Source of the DNA: Flaccisagitta enflata
Taxonomy: Eukaryota > Chaetognatha > Sagittoidea > Aphragmophora
DNA: 64,000 bases
NCBI GenBank assembly: GCA_965153355.1
Contig: OZ231127.1
Location: forward strand, 16,554,001-16,618,000
Direction of reading: 5' to 3'
The notes beneath the pieces were generated by a model that worked only from the letters and a program-made list of their open reading frames with translations, did no database searches and was not told the DNA's origin. The position numbers and the translations under genes were made by a program. Positions 63,292 through 64,000 of the stretch are shown piece after piece (position 1 is the first letter of the stretch; each line of letters opens with the position of its first letter).

Positions 63292-63550
63292 GGGTGTGTC
63301 TCTAGTCACAGACAACCGCGTTTTAAACGGGCCATTTGGTCACTCGCCACATTCGTTCGCTTGCACCGCTCACTCCACTCACTTACTCCACTGTGCTACA
63401 CTTGCTTTGCTCCCTCCCTCCATTCACGGGCTCGCTCACTCACTTTGCTCACTTCATTCTGAGATAGTTGCAATTCATGAATTTGAGTTCACACTGAAAA
63501 CCCGTTTCACGGTAACAAACGCGTTTTTTGTTGTCATTAGAAACACGCCC
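63292..63550. mobile_element. M2 MITE, copy d
   Basis: 259 bp: GGGTGTGTCTCTAGT at the left, ATTAGAAACACGCCC at the right, flanked by AATTT on both sides (5-bp duplication). The interior CGCTCACTCCACTCAC octamers are in the same orientation as copy a. Confidence 0.87.
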
Positions 63551-63554
63551 AATT

Positions 63555-64000
63555 TTGATTTGATGGGGAAAAACAAAAGAAGCAATGAGACGTGAATCAG
63601 GGAGGGTCTAAAACGAAGAGCACAAAATAAACTAAATGGTGATTGATGAAAAAAACAAAACAAAAGCAAAGAAGAGCAAAAAGAAAAAAAAAAGTCAGCG
63701 AAAGTCAAACCAGTGGCTGTCGCCAATACTGTGGATCGCGGTGTTTTGATTGATTTTTCTTTATGTTTTTTCATTTTTTTTTATCTATTAATTTCTTTTA
63801 TTTTTTTTTACATTTTGTTTTTTATTGTTTTTTATTTTTGCATTTTATGTTTTTTTTTTACATTATCTTTTTCATTTTTTTATCTTTTTTATTTTTTACT
63901 TTTTACTTTTTTACATTTTCATTTTTTTCACTTTTTTTTTCTTTTCTCTTTTTTGCTTTTTTTTACCTTAACTTTTTTAACTGTGATCATATTGTGCATG
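63555..64000. other. T-rich end of window, no gene
   Basis: From 63750 the plus strand is mostly T with A and C interruptions. No gene or repeat ends seen. Confidence 0.5.

Overview
This is a eukaryotic genomic window, most likely from a non-vertebrate animal. The evidence is spliced genes with GT..AG introns, secreted and membrane proteins built from extracellular modules (a discoidin/F5-8C-like domain, a PAN/Apple-like domain, N-glycosylation sequons), a Penelope-like retroelement with RT and GIY-YIG domains, two broken non-LTR reverse transcriptases, Tc1/mariner-like miniature elements, and very long microsatellites. I cannot name the species. All confident genes lie on the minus strand. 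There are no operons, CRISPR arrays or recognisable RNA genes.

The dominant component is a family of short interspersed elements, roughly 45 copies or fragments of 130-550 bp. I call them HINE-like. Each begins after a T-run with a palindrome such as TAGTCGCGTGCACGCGACT, carries a GTCC/GTCG/GTTG tetranucleotide microsatellite, repeats the palindrome arm near its 3' end, and ends with a small hairpin followed by TTGTT. The 5' palindrome, the 3' subterminal repeat and the terminal hairpin change together between subfamilies. This resembles the Helentron-derived HINE/DINE-1/mini-me elements; the assignment is inference.

Layout. 1-10 kb: simple repeats, an inverted-repeat element (3.0-3.9 kb), a broken non-LTR reverse transcriptase (4.4-5.2 kb) and possible exon relics (8.7-9.4 kb). 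10.7-11.5 kb: a clean two-exon gene for a secreted discoidin-like protein. 12-19 kb: HINE-like copies and MITEs. 19.1-24.1 kb: a HINE-like copy split by a Penelope-like element with intact RT and GIY-YIG motifs; an uninterrupted relative lies at 38.3-38.9 kb. 25-37 kb: minisatellites, a TA-flanked MITE, GGGCAGCGG-type elements with 20-21 bp repeats, and a (TC)n(GA)n palindrome. 40.1-48.7 kb: a six-exon gene, found by splice-phase matching, for a probable type I membrane protein with a signal peptide-like start, a PAN-like segment, a serine tract encoded by a trinucleotide microsatellite, one membrane helix and a cytoplasmic tail; its introns are packed with transposable elements. 53-54 kb: a second broken reverse transcriptase. 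55-64 kb: MITEs and a four-level nest of elements (58.9-61.1 kb) whose innermost member is an 849-bp foldback element with a 9-bp target duplication.

All splice predictions rest on reading frame, phase and consensus alone. Domain names come from motif recognition, not a database search.
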